From Streptomyces sp. NBC_00154 (GTDB lineage Bacteria; Actinomycetota; Actinomycetes; Streptomycetales; Streptomycetaceae): 64,000 nt of DNA. The notes under the pieces are model-generated. The model was not told the DNA's origin, ran no database searches, and saw only the letters and a program-made list of their open reading frames with translations. This document shows, piece by piece, positions 53,836-62,367 of the stretch. Positions within the stretch are counted from its first letter, which is position 1. Each line of letters starts with the position of its first letter. Location of the stretch: contig NZ_JAPEMI010000001.1 of NCBI RefSeq assembly GCF_026342835.1, positions 3,354,501 through 3,418,500 on the forward strand. The letters run 5' to 3'. A program made the translations under genes and the position numbers.

Positions 53836-54681
53836 ATGAGCCGCAGTGACGTCCTGGTAGACGCCGACTGGGTCGAGGCCCACATCGACGACCCGAAGGT
53901 CGCCCTCGTCGAGGTCGACGAGGACACCTCGGCATACGAGAAGAACCACATCAAGAACGCCATCCGGATCGACTGGACCAAGGACCTCCAGGACCCGGTC
54001 CGCCGTGACTTCATCGACCAGGCCGGCTTCGAGAAGCTGCTGTCCGAGAAGGGCATCGGGAACGACACCACGGTCGTCCTCTACGGCGGCAACAACAACT
54101 GGTTCGCGTCCTACGCGTTCTGGTACTTCAAGCTCTACGGTCACCAGGACGTCCGCCTGCTCGACGGCGGCCGCAAGAAGTGGGAGCTGGACTCCCGCGA
54201 CCTGGTCGACGGCGACCAGATCCCGTCCCGCCCGGCCACCGAGTACAAGGCCAAGGCCCAGGACGAGTCGATCCGCGCCTACCGTGACGACGTCGTGGCC
54301 GCGATCGGCAACCAGAACCTGGTCGACGTGCGTTCGCCCGACGAGTTCAGCGGCAAGCTGCTCGCCCCGGCGCACCTCCCGCAGGAGCAGTCGCAGCGCC
54401 CCGGCCACGTGCCGAGCGCCCGCAACATCCCGTGGTCGAAGAACGCCAACGACGACGGCACGTTCAAGTCGGACGAAGAGCTCAAGGCCCTCTACGAGGC
54501 CGAGCAGGTCGACCTGGCGAAGGACACCATCGCGTACTGCCGCATCGGTGAGCGTTCCGCGCTCACCTGGTTCGTGCTGCACCAGCTGCTCGGAGTCGAG
54601 AACGTCAAGAACTACGACGGCTCGTGGACCGAGTACGGCTCCCTCGTGGGTGTGCCGATCGAGCTCGGCGCCAACAAGTAA
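53836..54681 (+). CDS. Thiosulfate sulfurtransferase (tandem rhodanese)
   Basis: A 281-residue protein with two rhodanese domains; the second carries the active-site loop AYCRIGER with Cys235, while the first is the inactive structural copy. It transfers sulfane sulfur from thiosulfate to an acceptor such as cyanide or a thiol. The ATG follows GGAGGAG. It is followed 50 bp later by the DUF1416 gene, a constant partner in actinobacteria. Confidence 0.95.
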   Translation: MSRSDVLVDADWVEAHIDDPKVALVEVDEDTSAYEKNHIKNAIRIDWTKDLQDPVRRDFIDQAGFEKLLSEKGIGNDTTVVLYGGNNNWFASYAFWYFKLYGHQDVRLLDGGRKKWELDSRDLVDGDQIPSRPATEYKAKAQDESIRAYRDDVVAAIGNQNLVDVRSPDEFSGKLLAPAHLPQEQSQRPGHVPSARNIPWSKNANDDGTFKSDEELKALYEAEQVDLAKDTIAYCRIGERSALTWFVLHQLLGVENVKNYDGSWTEYGSLVGVPIELGANK

Positions 54682-54731
54682 CTCCGCACGACCTGGACCA
54701 GCACGACCCCCGACCAGAAGGACAGAACACC

Positions 54732-55019
54732 ATGTGTGGAGCAAAGGCCGGCGGCCCCGACGCTTCGACCATCAAGCCCGGTGAGACCACCATCCAGGGC
54801 AGCGTGACCCGCGACGGTGAGCCCGTCACCGGCTACGTCCGCCTCCTGGACTCGACCGGCGAGTTCACCGCGGAGGTCCCGACCTCGGCGACCGGACAGT
54901 TCCGCTTCTACGCGGCCGAGGGCACCTGGACGGTACGTGCCCTCGTCCCGGGCGGCAGCGCCGACCGCACAGTCGTCGCACAGACCGGTGGCCTCTCCGA
55001 GGTGGCCATCGCCGTCTGA
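54732..55019 (+). CDS. DUF1416 protein
   Basis: A 95-residue protein starting MCGAKAGGPDAS, with a transthyretin-like beta domain (IQGSVTRDGEPVTGYVRLLDSTGEFTAEV, FRFYAAEGTWTVRALVPGG). It always accompanies the SseA-type sulfurtransferase in actinobacteria; the conserved Cys at position 2 may take part in sulfur handling (inference). Co-transcribed with the upstream gene and ended by a hairpin. Confidence 0.92.
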   Translation: MCGAKAGGPDASTIKPGETTIQGSVTRDGEPVTGYVRLLDSTGEFTAEVPTSATGQFRFYAAEGTWTVRALVPGGSADRTVVAQTGGLSEVAIAV

Positions 55020-55040
55020 TTCGCGGCACAGACCGGCCGG

Positions 55041-55090
55041 AGGGCCGTACCCCAGGGGGTTGGACGCCTTCTGAACCGGGGTACGGCCCT
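55041..55090 (+). terminator. Terminator after the DUF1416 gene
   Basis: AGGGCCGTACCCC and GGGGTACGGCCCT pair perfectly over 13 bp across a 24-nt loop. Confidence 0.75.
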
Positions 55091-55226
55091 TCGCGCCGTT
55101 CACGGTGGTCTCGGCGGTGGCGTCCGCGGGCCCGGGCGCAGTGGTGCTCGCAGGGGTGTGCGCAGTGCGGTCCGCAGGGCCGTCCGCGCTGTTCGCGTGC
55201 GCCCGGATCGGGCCTACGCTTGAGTT

Positions 55227-55484
55227 ATGTACGCCCGGCGCCGTCGCAGCTATTTCCTGCTGATGGGCGGATGCATCGTCCTGTTCGTGTCCGCCTGGGC
55301 CGTCGTACGGCTCTGGTCGATGCCCGTCGCCATAGGAATGTGCGTGGTCGCCATGGTCATCCCGCCGATCGCGGCGATGGTGGCCAACCGGCGGGGGCCG
55401 GAGGACCGCTGGTGGGACGACCCCTCGGGCGACCCGAAGTCGGACGAGTGGTGGGACGAGCTCGACGGCAAGAAGCGCCGGTAG
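55227..55484 (+). CDS. DUF3099 small membrane protein
   Basis: An 85-residue protein: Arg-rich start MYARRRRSY, two spans (about 8-27 and 31-51) and an acidic, tryptophan-rich tail with DRWWDDP and DEWWDELDG. This is the DUF3099 family, function unknown. The ATG at 55227 sits 10 bp after a possible -10-like TACGCT, so the transcript may have almost no leader. Convergent with the DsrE-like gene, 9 bp apart. Confidence 0.85.
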   Translation: MYARRRRSYFLLMGGCIVLFVSAWAVVRLWSMPVAIGMCVVAMVIPPIAAMVANRRGPEDRWWDDPSGDPKSDEWWDELDGKKRR

Positions 55485-55493
55485 ACAGCTGCT

Positions 55494-55856
55494 TCAGTAG
55501 ACGAGGGCCTGGACGCCGTCGGCCATGATCTCGCTGACGAAGACCTGGGCGCCCGCGATCCGTACGCCTTCGAGGACATCGTTCTCGGTGATGTCGCGAC
55601 GCGCGGCGCATTGCGTGCAGAGAGTGATCAGGCCGGCCGCCTGAATCGACTCGATCAGATCAGGCAGCGGTGCGGCGTGCGGCAGTTCGAACTCGGCGGC
55701 GCGGCCCGGCAGGGCGAACCACGAGGATTCGCCGGTCAGCCAGAGCGAGACCTCCACACCGCTGGCGACGGCGACCGCCGCCACCGTGAACGCCTGTGAG
55801 CAGCGCTCGGGGGAGTCGGCACCTGCGGTCACCTTGATCACGAGCTTCTTCTGCAT
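55494..55856 (-). CDS. DsrE-family protein
   Basis: A 120-residue DsrE/F-like protein: KLVIKVTAGADSPERCSQAFTVA at the start, an amphipathic core and LITLCTQCAARRDI, which holds the cysteine pair that could carry persulfide sulfur. It is cytoplasmic. The neighbourhood with a sulfurtransferase supports a sulfur-relay role, though it is transcribed in the opposite direction. The ATG at 55856 is well placed; the open frame upstream is an artefact. Confidence 0.88.
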   Translation of the reverse strand: MQKKLVIKVTAGADSPERCSQAFTVAAVAVASGVEVSLWLTGESSWFALPGRAAEFELPHAAPLPDLIESIQAAGLITLCTQCAARRDITENDVLEGVRIAGAQVFVSEIMADGVQALVY

Positions 55857-55961
55857 ATGCCGAACTGTAATCGCCGCCGGTACAACCCCACCCCCTTGCG
55901 AGGGGTCAGTTGTGTGCGCAGGTAATGGAATCTGCGCCTCAGGTCTCGTGGGGGGACCCTC

Positions 55962-56912
55962 TTGGAACCGAAAGACACCATTCCTGACGGGCCGGCCGAG
56001 CCGCCCGTGCAGGTCGAGGCGCAGGTTCAGGCCGTAGAGCCGTCCGCGCCCGCGCCGGTGGTCGCGCCCGCGACCGAGCCGGTCGTGGAGCCCGCGCCCG
56101 TGCCGGTGGCGGTGGCCGAGCCGGTCGTCGAGCCCGCGCCCGCTCCGGTGGCCGAGTCCGGTGCGCCGGCGACGCCGGGCAAGCCGCGGCCGCGTGGTCG
56201 CACCTCTCTGCTGATCGCCGCCGCCGCGGTGCTCGGGATCGCCGGCGGCACCGCCGTCGGTTACGGCGTGCAGGCCGACCGCGCCCCGACCCCGTTGCCC
56301 GCCCTGTCGCAGCCGAACCTGGCCTACCCGGCGAAGGCGCTGCCCGCGGACAAGGTCCCGGACCCGCTGCCCGTGTCGCAGGACCGGCAGCGGAAGACGG
56401 AGGGCGATCTGCGCGAGCTGCTCGTCAGCAAGCCCTCGGGGGCGCGCAACGCCAGGTTCCCGTTCCCGACCAAGGGCTGGATGTCCCTTGACGCATATGC
56501 GCGGGAGTTCAAGAGCGAGGACTACATGTTCGAAACGCTCGCGGAGGCCGACGTCCGCCGGATAGCGGCCGCCAACTGGTTGCAGGGGCAGTACCGCGGT
56601 GTGGGCATCCGCCTCGTGCAGTTCCGCTCCGGCGCAGAGCTCGGGGCGTCCGACCATGCGAACGACCAGCTGGACTACATGCCCTACGCCAAGGAAGGCG
56701 CAGGCAACGCGGGCGATCCGATCAAGGGCAGCGGCAACGGCCGCTACTTCCTGTACAAGGCTGTGAACAAGCCGGGCTACCTGCCCGTCTACCAGGCACG
56801 GGCCATCGCCCAGCGCGGCGACGTCATGTTGGACATCAACATCTTCGACACCGCGCCGATCAGCAAGAAGGACATCCGGACCCTGGCCGAGCGACAGCTG
56901 GAGCGGCTGTGA
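55962..56912 (+). CDS. Membrane-anchored protein, first of a paralogous triplet
   Basis: A 316-residue protein starting at TTG (GGGGGGA 6 bp upstream). Residues 1-75 are a Pro/Val/Glu-rich cytoplasmic stretch (repeats like EPVVEPAPVPV), one span at about 86-106, then an extracytoplasmic domain with DLRELLVSKPSGAR and the block FETLAEADVRRIAAANW. No enzymatic motif. Its domain matches those of the next two genes, and it overlaps the next by 4 bp. The low-complexity head may be intrinsically disordered. Confidence 0.8.
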   Translation: MEPKDTIPDGPAEPPVQVEAQVQAVEPSAPAPVVAPATEPVVEPAPVPVAVAEPVVEPAPAPVAESGAPATPGKPRPRGRTSLLIAAAAVLGIAGGTAVGYGVQADRAPTPLPALSQPNLAYPAKALPADKVPDPLPVSQDRQRKTEGDLRELLVSKPSGARNARFPFPTKGWMSLDAYAREFKSEDYMFETLAEADVRRIAAANWLQGQYRGVGIRLVQFRSGAELGASDHANDQLDYMPYAKEGAGNAGDPIKGSGNGRYFLYKAVNKPGYLPVYQARAIAQRGDVMLDINIFDTAPISKKDIRTLAERQLERL

Positions 56913-57727
56913 ACGACGACGACATGACAACCGACACCGCCCCGCCCGCCGAGCCGGCCCCTCCCGCCGAGCCGGTCCCTCCCGCCCGGAAGGGCCGGGC
57001 CCGGCGCGTGGTGCTCGCCGTGCTCCCCGCGGTCCTGGTCCTCGGCGCCGTCGGCGGTGCGGCCGCCTACACCAAGGTCACCGTGGACAGCGCCGACCGC
57101 ACGGTCACCACCAAGGTCTGGAGCCAGGGCGCGCACAAGCCCGCCAAGGACCCCGCCGGGGACATCGGCCGGGGCAGGGCCGATACCGAGCTCAGCAAGC
57201 TGCTGCTGCCGGTCCCCGAGAACTACCGTCTCGGCCCGGACATGGGCGAGTACGGAAACGACGACGAGATCAGCGGTAAGAAGGCCACGGCCCAGATGAA
57301 GGAGGGCGGACGGGGGATCGCGGGCAAGCAGCGCCGCGAACTGGACCAGCGCATCGACCGGCTCCACCTCCAGGGCATCGCGCAGCGCTCGTATACCTCG
57401 GACGACAACGATCTGACGGTCCAGATCCAGATCGTGAAGATGAAGGACAAGAGGGCTGTCCACGACATGTTCGGCTTCCAGACGGAGCTGATGGACAGCG
57501 TCGGCGGCTTCCGCAAGGGGCCGAAGATCGAGGGCCACAAGAAGGCCAGGTGCTTCCGGGAGCCGCAGACCAAGGTGAAGCTCGACGCCCTGTCCTGCTT
57601 CGCGTACGACGGGGAGCTGTTCCTCACCGTCGACGCGTACGGCACCAAGCCGTTCAGCGCGTCCGCCGTCGCCGATCTTGTGAAGGACCAGCTCGACCAC
57701 ATCGAGTCCCCGGGGGAGTACGTATGA
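56909..57727 (+). CDS. Membrane-anchored protein, second of a paralogous triplet
   Basis: A 272-residue protein (GTG start overlapping the previous stop): Pro/Ala-rich head, span at about 33-54, then an extracytoplasmic domain with LSKLLLPVPENYRLGPDMG and two cysteines near residues 215-230 (KARCFREP, ALSCFAYDG). It shares the layout and the LLLP-P motif with its neighbours. ATGA overlap with the third gene. Function unknown. Confidence 0.8.
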   Translation: MNDDDMTTDTAPPAEPAPPAEPVPPARKGRARRVVLAVLPAVLVLGAVGGAAAYTKVTVDSADRTVTTKVWSQGAHKPAKDPAGDIGRGRADTELSKLLLPVPENYRLGPDMGEYGNDDEISGKKATAQMKEGGRGIAGKQRRELDQRIDRLHLQGIAQRSYTSDDNDLTVQIQIVKMKDKRAVHDMFGFQTELMDSVGGFRKGPKIEGHKKARCFREPQTKVKLDALSCFAYDGELFLTVDAYGTKPFSASAVADLVKDQLDHIESPGEYV

Positions 57728-58692
57728 CCGAGCAGACGGCGACACCGACCGCGGCGACCGAGGAGCCCACTGTCCCGGAGCAGGAGCTTCCGCCGACGGG
57801 AGCGGTGCCCGCAGCGGCTGCCGAGCCCGTCCCGGCCACGGACGTGCCGGCCACGCAGCCCGTCCCGGCCGCCGAGCCCCTGGCGGCCCCCGGGCAGGCA
57901 CTTGCGGTGGCGGGGTCCGTACCGGCTACGAAGTCGTCCCGCCGCGTCCTGCGGGCCGTCGCCCGCTGGACCGCCGCTGTGCTGGTGCTCGGCGGTCTCG
58001 GCACCGGTACGGCCCTCGGCATCACTTCGATGGAGCGTACCGACGTACCGGGCCTGGCCACCGAGGGCGACGGGCGCTGGGACTACCCGGAGCTCAGCCT
58101 GCCCGCGCTGCCGGCCGGTTCGCCGCGCCCGTTCAACGAGGCCAATGTCGCCGAGGTCCACCACGCGGACGTGCGGAAGTTGCTGCTGCCGGCCCCGGCC
58201 GGAGCAACGGCGGACAAGAAACTCGCCGGTGGCTGGGTGAGCACGGCGCAGTACCTCTCCGTCTACCAGAAGAGCAAGCGTGCCGAGCTGGGACAGGTGC
58301 TGAAGGACTCCGCGCTGCGGCACATCACGGCGCGCGGCTGGACCATGCCGGACGGCACCTCGTCCCGGATCTATCTGCTCCAGTTCAATTCGACGGCCTT
58401 CGCCGAGGCGTTCCGGGACGAGATCTCCGACAACACGTCCATCGGTGCTCAGCTCATCGGGTCGCCCCGAACGGACCTCGACGAGACCTGGTCGAGTGGC
58501 GGGCGGGTGGAGAACACCGCGACCTACGCGTACGCCGAGGACAAGCCGTACGGTTCCGAGCAGGTCCGCCACGGATATGTGCTCTCCGGCGACACGCTCG
58601 CCCTCGTCGTCCAGTCCCGCAAGGGGAAGGCCGGTACGGAACGCGTCCCGTTCCACCAGACGCTGATCCTGCAGAACCAGCTGCTGGGCTGA
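57724..58692 (+). CDS. Membrane-anchored protein, third of a paralogous triplet
   Basis: A 322-residue protein: long Pro/Ala/Glu-rich head (about 1-75), span at about 80-101, then an extracytoplasmic domain with VRKLLLPAPAGATADK and LKDSALRHITARGW. It ends LILQNQLLG. The ATG overlaps the previous stop by 4 bp. Three paralogues in one operon suggest a hetero-oligomeric envelope complex (inference). Confidence 0.8.
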   Translation: MTEQTATPTAATEEPTVPEQELPPTGAVPAAAAEPVPATDVPATQPVPAAEPLAAPGQALAVAGSVPATKSSRRVLRAVARWTAAVLVLGGLGTGTALGITSMERTDVPGLATEGDGRWDYPELSLPALPAGSPRPFNEANVAEVHHADVRKLLLPAPAGATADKKLAGGWVSTAQYLSVYQKSKRAELGQVLKDSALRHITARGWTMPDGTSSRIYLLQFNSTAFAEAFRDEISDNTSIGAQLIGSPRTDLDETWSSGGRVENTATYAYAEDKPYGSEQVRHGYVLSGDTLALVVQSRKGKAGTERVPFHQTLILQNQLLG

Positions 58693-58821
58693 TCCGCACG
58701 CCGGGGAGCCCCGCTTCCTCGGCAAGCCCCGAACCATCGCGCCGGGCCCCTACCCATTAGGCTGGGGCCCGGCCCTGTACTGCCGCCATACCGCTCGTTA
58801 TCGCTCGTCCGAGGAGCTCCC

Positions 58822-58923
58822 GTGCTTGAGGCATTCTTCTCCACCCTGCTGGTCCTGGTCTGCGTCGGTGTTCTCGCCTTCGCCGGCCTGACCGTGAAGA
58901 AGCTGTACCAGGGCCAGCGCTGA
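58822..58923 (+). CDS. 33-residue single-span membrane peptide
   Basis: The frame starts at a GTG (58822) after GAGGAG and encodes MLEAFFSTLLVLVCVGVLAF followed by AGLTVKKLYQGQR: one hydrophobic span and a basic tail. It stands alone 129 bp after the triplet and 49 bp before the nitrobindin gene. Its good ribosome site and typical small-membrane-protein layout support expression; function is unknown. Confidence 0.7.
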   Translation: MLEAFFSTLLVLVCVGVLAFAGLTVKKLYQGQR

Positions 58924-58972
58924 CCCGCGTCCGCACCGCTCATCACCCCCTCACAGATCGTCTGAGCCGCTC

Positions 58973-59545
58973 ATGATCGAGATCCCGTCCGACCTCCACC
59001 CGGACCTCGTCCCGCTTGCCTTCCTGCTCGGCAACTGGACGGGCGCGGGTGTGTCCGACTTCCCCGGCGCCGAGAAGTGCAACTTCGGCCAGGAAGTCTC
59101 CTTCAGCCACGACGGCCGGGACTTCCTGGAATACGTCTCGCACTCCTGGGTGCTCGACGCCGAGGGCAACAAGGTCAAGCCGCTGGAGTCCGAGTCCGGC
59201 TACTGGCGCATCGACAAGGACCGCAAGGTCGAGGTCGTCATGGTCCGCGACCAGGGCGTCATCGAGATCTGGTACGGCGAGCTCGCCCACCAGAAGCCGC
59301 AGATCGACCTGGTCACCGACGCGGTGGCCCGGACCGCGGCCTCCGGCCCGTACAACGGTGGCAAGCGGCTCTACGGCTATGTGAAGAGCGACCTGATGTG
59401 GGTCGGCGAGAAGGCCACCCCCGAGGTGGAGCTGCGCCCGTACATGTCGGCGCACCTGAAGAAGGTCGTCACCCCCGAAGAGGTCGAGGAGATGGCCAAG
59501 GGCCTCGGCGACCTGCCGGACGACGGCATCGCGTTCTTCAAGTAG
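58973..59545 (+). CDS. Nitrobindin-like heme-binding protein (FABP family)
   Basis: A 190-residue beta-barrel protein: LGNWTGAGVSDFPG near the start is the family GxWxGxG motif, and YMSAHLKKV holds the probable axial heme histidine. Bacterial nitrobindins bind ferric heme and convert peroxynitrite to nitrate. It lies just upstream of nur and is probably conserved in that place across Streptomyces. The ATG at 58973 starts MIEIPSDLHPDLVP. Confidence 0.9.
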   Translation: MIEIPSDLHPDLVPLAFLLGNWTGAGVSDFPGAEKCNFGQEVSFSHDGRDFLEYVSHSWVLDAEGNKVKPLESESGYWRIDKDRKVEVVMVRDQGVIEIWYGELAHQKPQIDLVTDAVARTAASGPYNGGKRLYGYVKSDLMWVGEKATPEVELRPYMSAHLKKVVTPEEVEEMAKGLGDLPDDGIAFFK

Positions 59546-59614
59546 GCGCACCACCCGCACGCACCCGGACGGCCGAGTAGTCGTGCGGCCTGCGGGCGGG
59601 TGCTCGTCCGGTCC

Positions 59615-59627
59615 TACACTGGGCCTG
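59615..59627 (+). promoter_or_regulatory. -10 box of a leaderless nur promoter
   Basis: TACACT at 59615-59620 lies 6 bp before the GTG start of nur, so transcription probably begins at the start codon. No good -35 box is visible. Confidence 0.5.
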
Positions 59628-60088
59628 TGGTGAGCACCGACTGGAAGAGCGACCTTCGGCAGCGCGGCTACCGGCTGACGCCGCAGCGGCAGCTTGTCCT
59701 GGAAGCGGTCGACAGACTGGAACACGCGACGCCGGACGACATCCTCTGCGAGGTGCGCAGGACGGCGTCCGGCGTGAACATCTCCACCGTCTACCGGACC
59801 CTGGAGCTCCTGGAGGAGCTGGGGCTGGTCAGCCATGCCCATCTGGGGCACGGGGCACCGACGTACCACCTGGCCGACCGCCATCACCACATCCATCTGG
59901 TCTGCCGGGACTGCACGAATGTCATCGAGGCCGATGTCGACGTCGTTGCCGAGTTCACCATGAAGCTGCGGGACACATTCGGGTTCGAGACCGATATGAA
60001 GCACTTCGCGATCTTCGGCCGTTGCGCCGACTGCACGGCGAAGGCGGCGGCGGCCGGACCGGCCCCTGCTCCTGGTTCCGAGCAGTAA
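59627..60088 (+). CDS. nur: Nickel-responsive Fur-family regulator Nur
   Basis: A 153-residue Fur protein matching S. coelicolor Nur (as remembered) almost throughout: VSTDWKSDLRQRGYRLTPQR and the winged helix VNISTVYRTLELLEELGLV. The nickel ligands are conserved: His33, His70, His72, His86, His88 and His90, with CRDC and CADC for structural zinc. Nur represses nickel uptake and the iron superoxide dismutase gene when nickel is plentiful. The GTG at 59627 is preferred because the -10 box sits right before it; the open frame upstream to 59600 would cross the promoter. Confidence 0.95.
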   Translation: MVSTDWKSDLRQRGYRLTPQRQLVLEAVDRLEHATPDDILCEVRRTASGVNISTVYRTLELLEELGLVSHAHLGHGAPTYHLADRHHHIHLVCRDCTNVIEADVDVVAEFTMKLRDTFGFETDMKHFAIFGRCADCTAKAAAAGPAPAPGSEQ

Positions 60089-60109
60089 ATCGAGTCGTAC
60101 GCTGGTCGC

Positions 60110-61075
60110 ATGAAGAGCCCTCTGCTGTCCCTGCCCGGCGCCGTTCCCGCCGAAGGCCGCGACGAAGGCGTCGCCGCGCACTACGGCGACCTGTTCCGCG
60201 AGCAGCGTGCCCTCGCCGACGGCACCGGCCTCGTCGACCTCTCGAACCGTGGCGTCGTCACCGTCACCGGAAGCGACCGGCTGGCCTGGCTCCACCTGCT
60301 GCTCACCCAGCACGTCAGCGAACTCGCCCCCGGACAGGCCACCGAGGCGCTGATCCTCACCGCGAACGGGCACATCGAGCACGCCCTCTATCTCGTCGAC
60401 GACGGCGAGACGGTGTGGGCGCACGTCGAACCGGACACCCAGGGTGAACTGGTCGCCTATCTGGAGTCGATGAAGTTCTTCTACCAGGTCGAAGTCGCCG
60501 ACCGTACCGAGGACTTCGCCGTCGTGCACCTGCCGGCCGGCTCGATCGAAGAGGTGCCGGAAGGCGTCGTCGTGCGGGAGGCGCCGCACGGCCGCGATCT
60601 GTTCCTGCCCCGTGCCGACCTGGAGAAGTACGCGGCCGAGCACGGCCCGGTGGCCGGCATCCTGGCGTACGAGGCGCTGCGCGTCGAGGCACACCGCCCC
60701 CGGCTCGGCTTCGAGACCGACCACCGCACCATCCCGCACGAGCTCGGCTGGATCGGCACCGCCGTCCACCTCCAGAAGGGCTGCTACCGCGGTCAGGAGA
60801 CCGTGGCCCGGGTGCAGAACCTGGGGAAGCCGCCGCGCCGGCTGGTCTTCCTGCACCTGGACGGCAGCGATGTGCTGCTGCCCGGGCACGGCACGCCGGT
60901 GCGGCTCGCCGCGGACGGGGCGGACGGCCGCCAGCTCGGCTTCATCACCACGTCCGCCCGCCACCACGAGCTGGGGCCGATCGCCCTGGCGCTGGTCAAG
61001 CGGAACGTGGCGGTGGACGCGGAACTGCTCGCGGGTGACACCGCTGCGGCCCAGGAGACGGTCGTCGAACCGTAG
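60110..61075 (+). CDS. ygfZ: YgfZ/GcvT-like folate-binding protein
   Basis: A 321-residue protein of the glycine-cleavage T-protein fold with the YgfZ signature KGCYRGQE (about residues 224-231), whose Cys supports iron-sulfur cluster repair with folate. The C-terminal part has ITTSARHHELGPIALALVKR. The ATG at 60110 lies 22 bp after the nur stop, so the two may be co-transcribed. Confidence 0.93.
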   Translation: MKSPLLSLPGAVPAEGRDEGVAAHYGDLFREQRALADGTGLVDLSNRGVVTVTGSDRLAWLHLLLTQHVSELAPGQATEALILTANGHIEHALYLVDDGETVWAHVEPDTQGELVAYLESMKFFYQVEVADRTEDFAVVHLPAGSIEEVPEGVVVREAPHGRDLFLPRADLEKYAAEHGPVAGILAYEALRVEAHRPRLGFETDHRTIPHELGWIGTAVHLQKGCYRGQETVARVQNLGKPPRRLVFLHLDGSDVLLPGHGTPVRLAADGADGRQLGFITTSARHHELGPIALALVKRNVAVDAELLAGDTAAAQETVVEP

Positions 61076-61124
61076 ATCTTCCGCGGGCTTCTGCGCGCGC
61101 CTCCGGCTCCCCGCCGGAGTCCGC

Positions 61125-61574
61125 TCAGACCTCGACCAGGACGGTGAACGGGCCATGGTTCGTGAGCGAGACCCGCATGTCCGCTCCGAACCGGCCCGTC
61201 TCCACATGCGCCCCCAGCGCCCGCAGCTGCGCCACCACCTCGTCGACCAGCGGTTCGGCGATCTCGCCGGGTGCCGCGGCGTTCCAGGTGGGCCTGCGGC
61301 CCTTCCGGGCGTCCCCGTAGAGAGTGAACTGCGAAATCACCAGAAGCGGTGCATTCACGTCGGAGCAGGACTTCTCACCCTCCAGAATGCGGACCGACCA
61401 GAGCTTGCGGGCGAGCTGCGCCGCCTTCTCCACGGTGTCCCCATGGGTGACTCCGACCAGCACACACAGTCCCTCGCCGACGATTTCGCCCACCACCGCG
61501 GGCCCGCTTCCGTCGCCCGCGCCGTCGGCCACCGTGACGCTCGCGCCGTACACCCTCTGTATCACTGCACGCAT
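61125..61574 (-). CDS. dtd: D-aminoacyl-tRNA deacylase
   Basis: A 149-residue Dtd: [15 protein letters not shown] at the start, active-site [15 protein letters not shown], and [11 protein letters not shown] at the C-terminus holding the cis-proline motif. It removes D-amino acids from tRNA. The ATG at 61574 gives the family N-terminus; the open frame runs on to 61700. An insertion of about five residues near position 20 (DGAGDGSGP) makes it slightly long. Confidence 0.95.
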   Translation of the reverse strand: MRAVIQRVYGASVTVADGAGDGSGPAVVGEIVGEGLCVLVGVTHGDTVEKAAQLARKLWSVRILEGEKSCSDVNAPLLVISQFTLYGDARKGRRPTWNAAAPGEIAEPLVDEVVAQLRALGAHVETGRFGADMRVSLTNHGPFTVLVEV

Positions 61575-61690
61575 ACAGACCAACCTATCTTGGGCTGAAC
61601 GGGTACAGAGCACCTGCGTAGTCACCGTACGGAATGGCACGATGCACGGAGGCGGTGTGCCGACGCACCGGTCGAGGGGATGGACAAAGC

Positions 61691-62311
61691 ATGAGTACAT
61701 ATGGAGCCAGGCAGCCAGCCGGTGCCGTACCGGTCACGCGTGTCACAACCAGTACCGGTACCACCGCCGGCGCCATGCGACCACCCGTGCAACGGACCGG
61801 TCCGGGCATCGACGAGGGCCTGCCGGGGCAGTCACCGCCCGAGCTGGGTGCCCTCCGGCTCGCGGAGCTGCGCAACCTGCGTCGTGACTCGCAGCGCGAC
61901 GAGGCCGACCTCAGTTACGTACGCCGTCTGGTCCAGGGCCGCATCGACATCCTGCGGGCCGAGCTGGCCCGCCGCCGGGACCCCGAGACGCCGGTCGTCG
62001 ACCGGCTCTCCGAGATCCTCACCGACACCCCGTCCCGGCACCGTTCCTCCGCCCGGCATGTCACGCTCACCACACCGCGCAGCGACGAGTTCCGCCGGCT
62101 GGCGGCCGAGACGCTCGCCGAGGTCGAACTCTCCGACCTCGACGCCCGCACGGACGAAGAGCTGTACAGCGCGATGGGGCGGCTCGTCCGCTACGAGCGG
62201 CAGGTCTCCCGCCGCCGTCACCAGCTGCAACGTACCGCTGACGATTGCAGCGCCGAGATCGCCCGCAGGTACCGTGATGGGGAAGCACAAGTAGACGACC
62301 TGCTCGCCTGA
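61691..62311 (+). CDS. rsiG: Anti-sigma factor RsiG (c-di-GMP-dependent, for WhiG)
   Basis: A 206-residue protein with a disordered N-terminal part (1-50) and an antiparallel helical hairpin. Two copies of the c-di-GMP motif E-x3-S-x2-R-x3-Q-x3-D are intact: E71-S75-R78-Q82-D86 and E169-S173-R176-Q180-D184. RsiG with c-di-GMP binds sigma WhiG and blocks sporulation onset in Streptomyces. The ATG follows GAGGGGA. WhiG itself is not in the window. It is a lone gene with a terminator just before the asparaginase start. Confidence 0.93.
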   Translation: MSTYGARQPAGAVPVTRVTTSTGTTAGAMRPPVQRTGPGIDEGLPGQSPPELGALRLAELRNLRRDSQRDEADLSYVRRLVQGRIDILRAELARRRDPETPVVDRLSEILTDTPSRHRSSARHVTLTTPRSDEFRRLAAETLAEVELSDLDARTDEELYSAMGRLVRYERQVSRRRHQLQRTADDCSAEIARRYRDGEAQVDDLLA

Positions 62312-62317
62312 AGCGAT

Positions 62318-62356
62318 CCTTCCGGGCGGGGCCGGTCACTCGCCCCGCCCGGAAGG
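62318..62356 (+). terminator. Terminator after rsiG
   Basis: CCTTCCGGGCGGGGC and GCCCCGCCCGGAAGG form a perfect 15-bp stem with a 9-nt loop between the rsiG stop and the asparaginase ATG, leaving only 11 bp before that start. Confidence 0.85.
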
Positions 62357-62367
62357 CCGCCCCCCCC

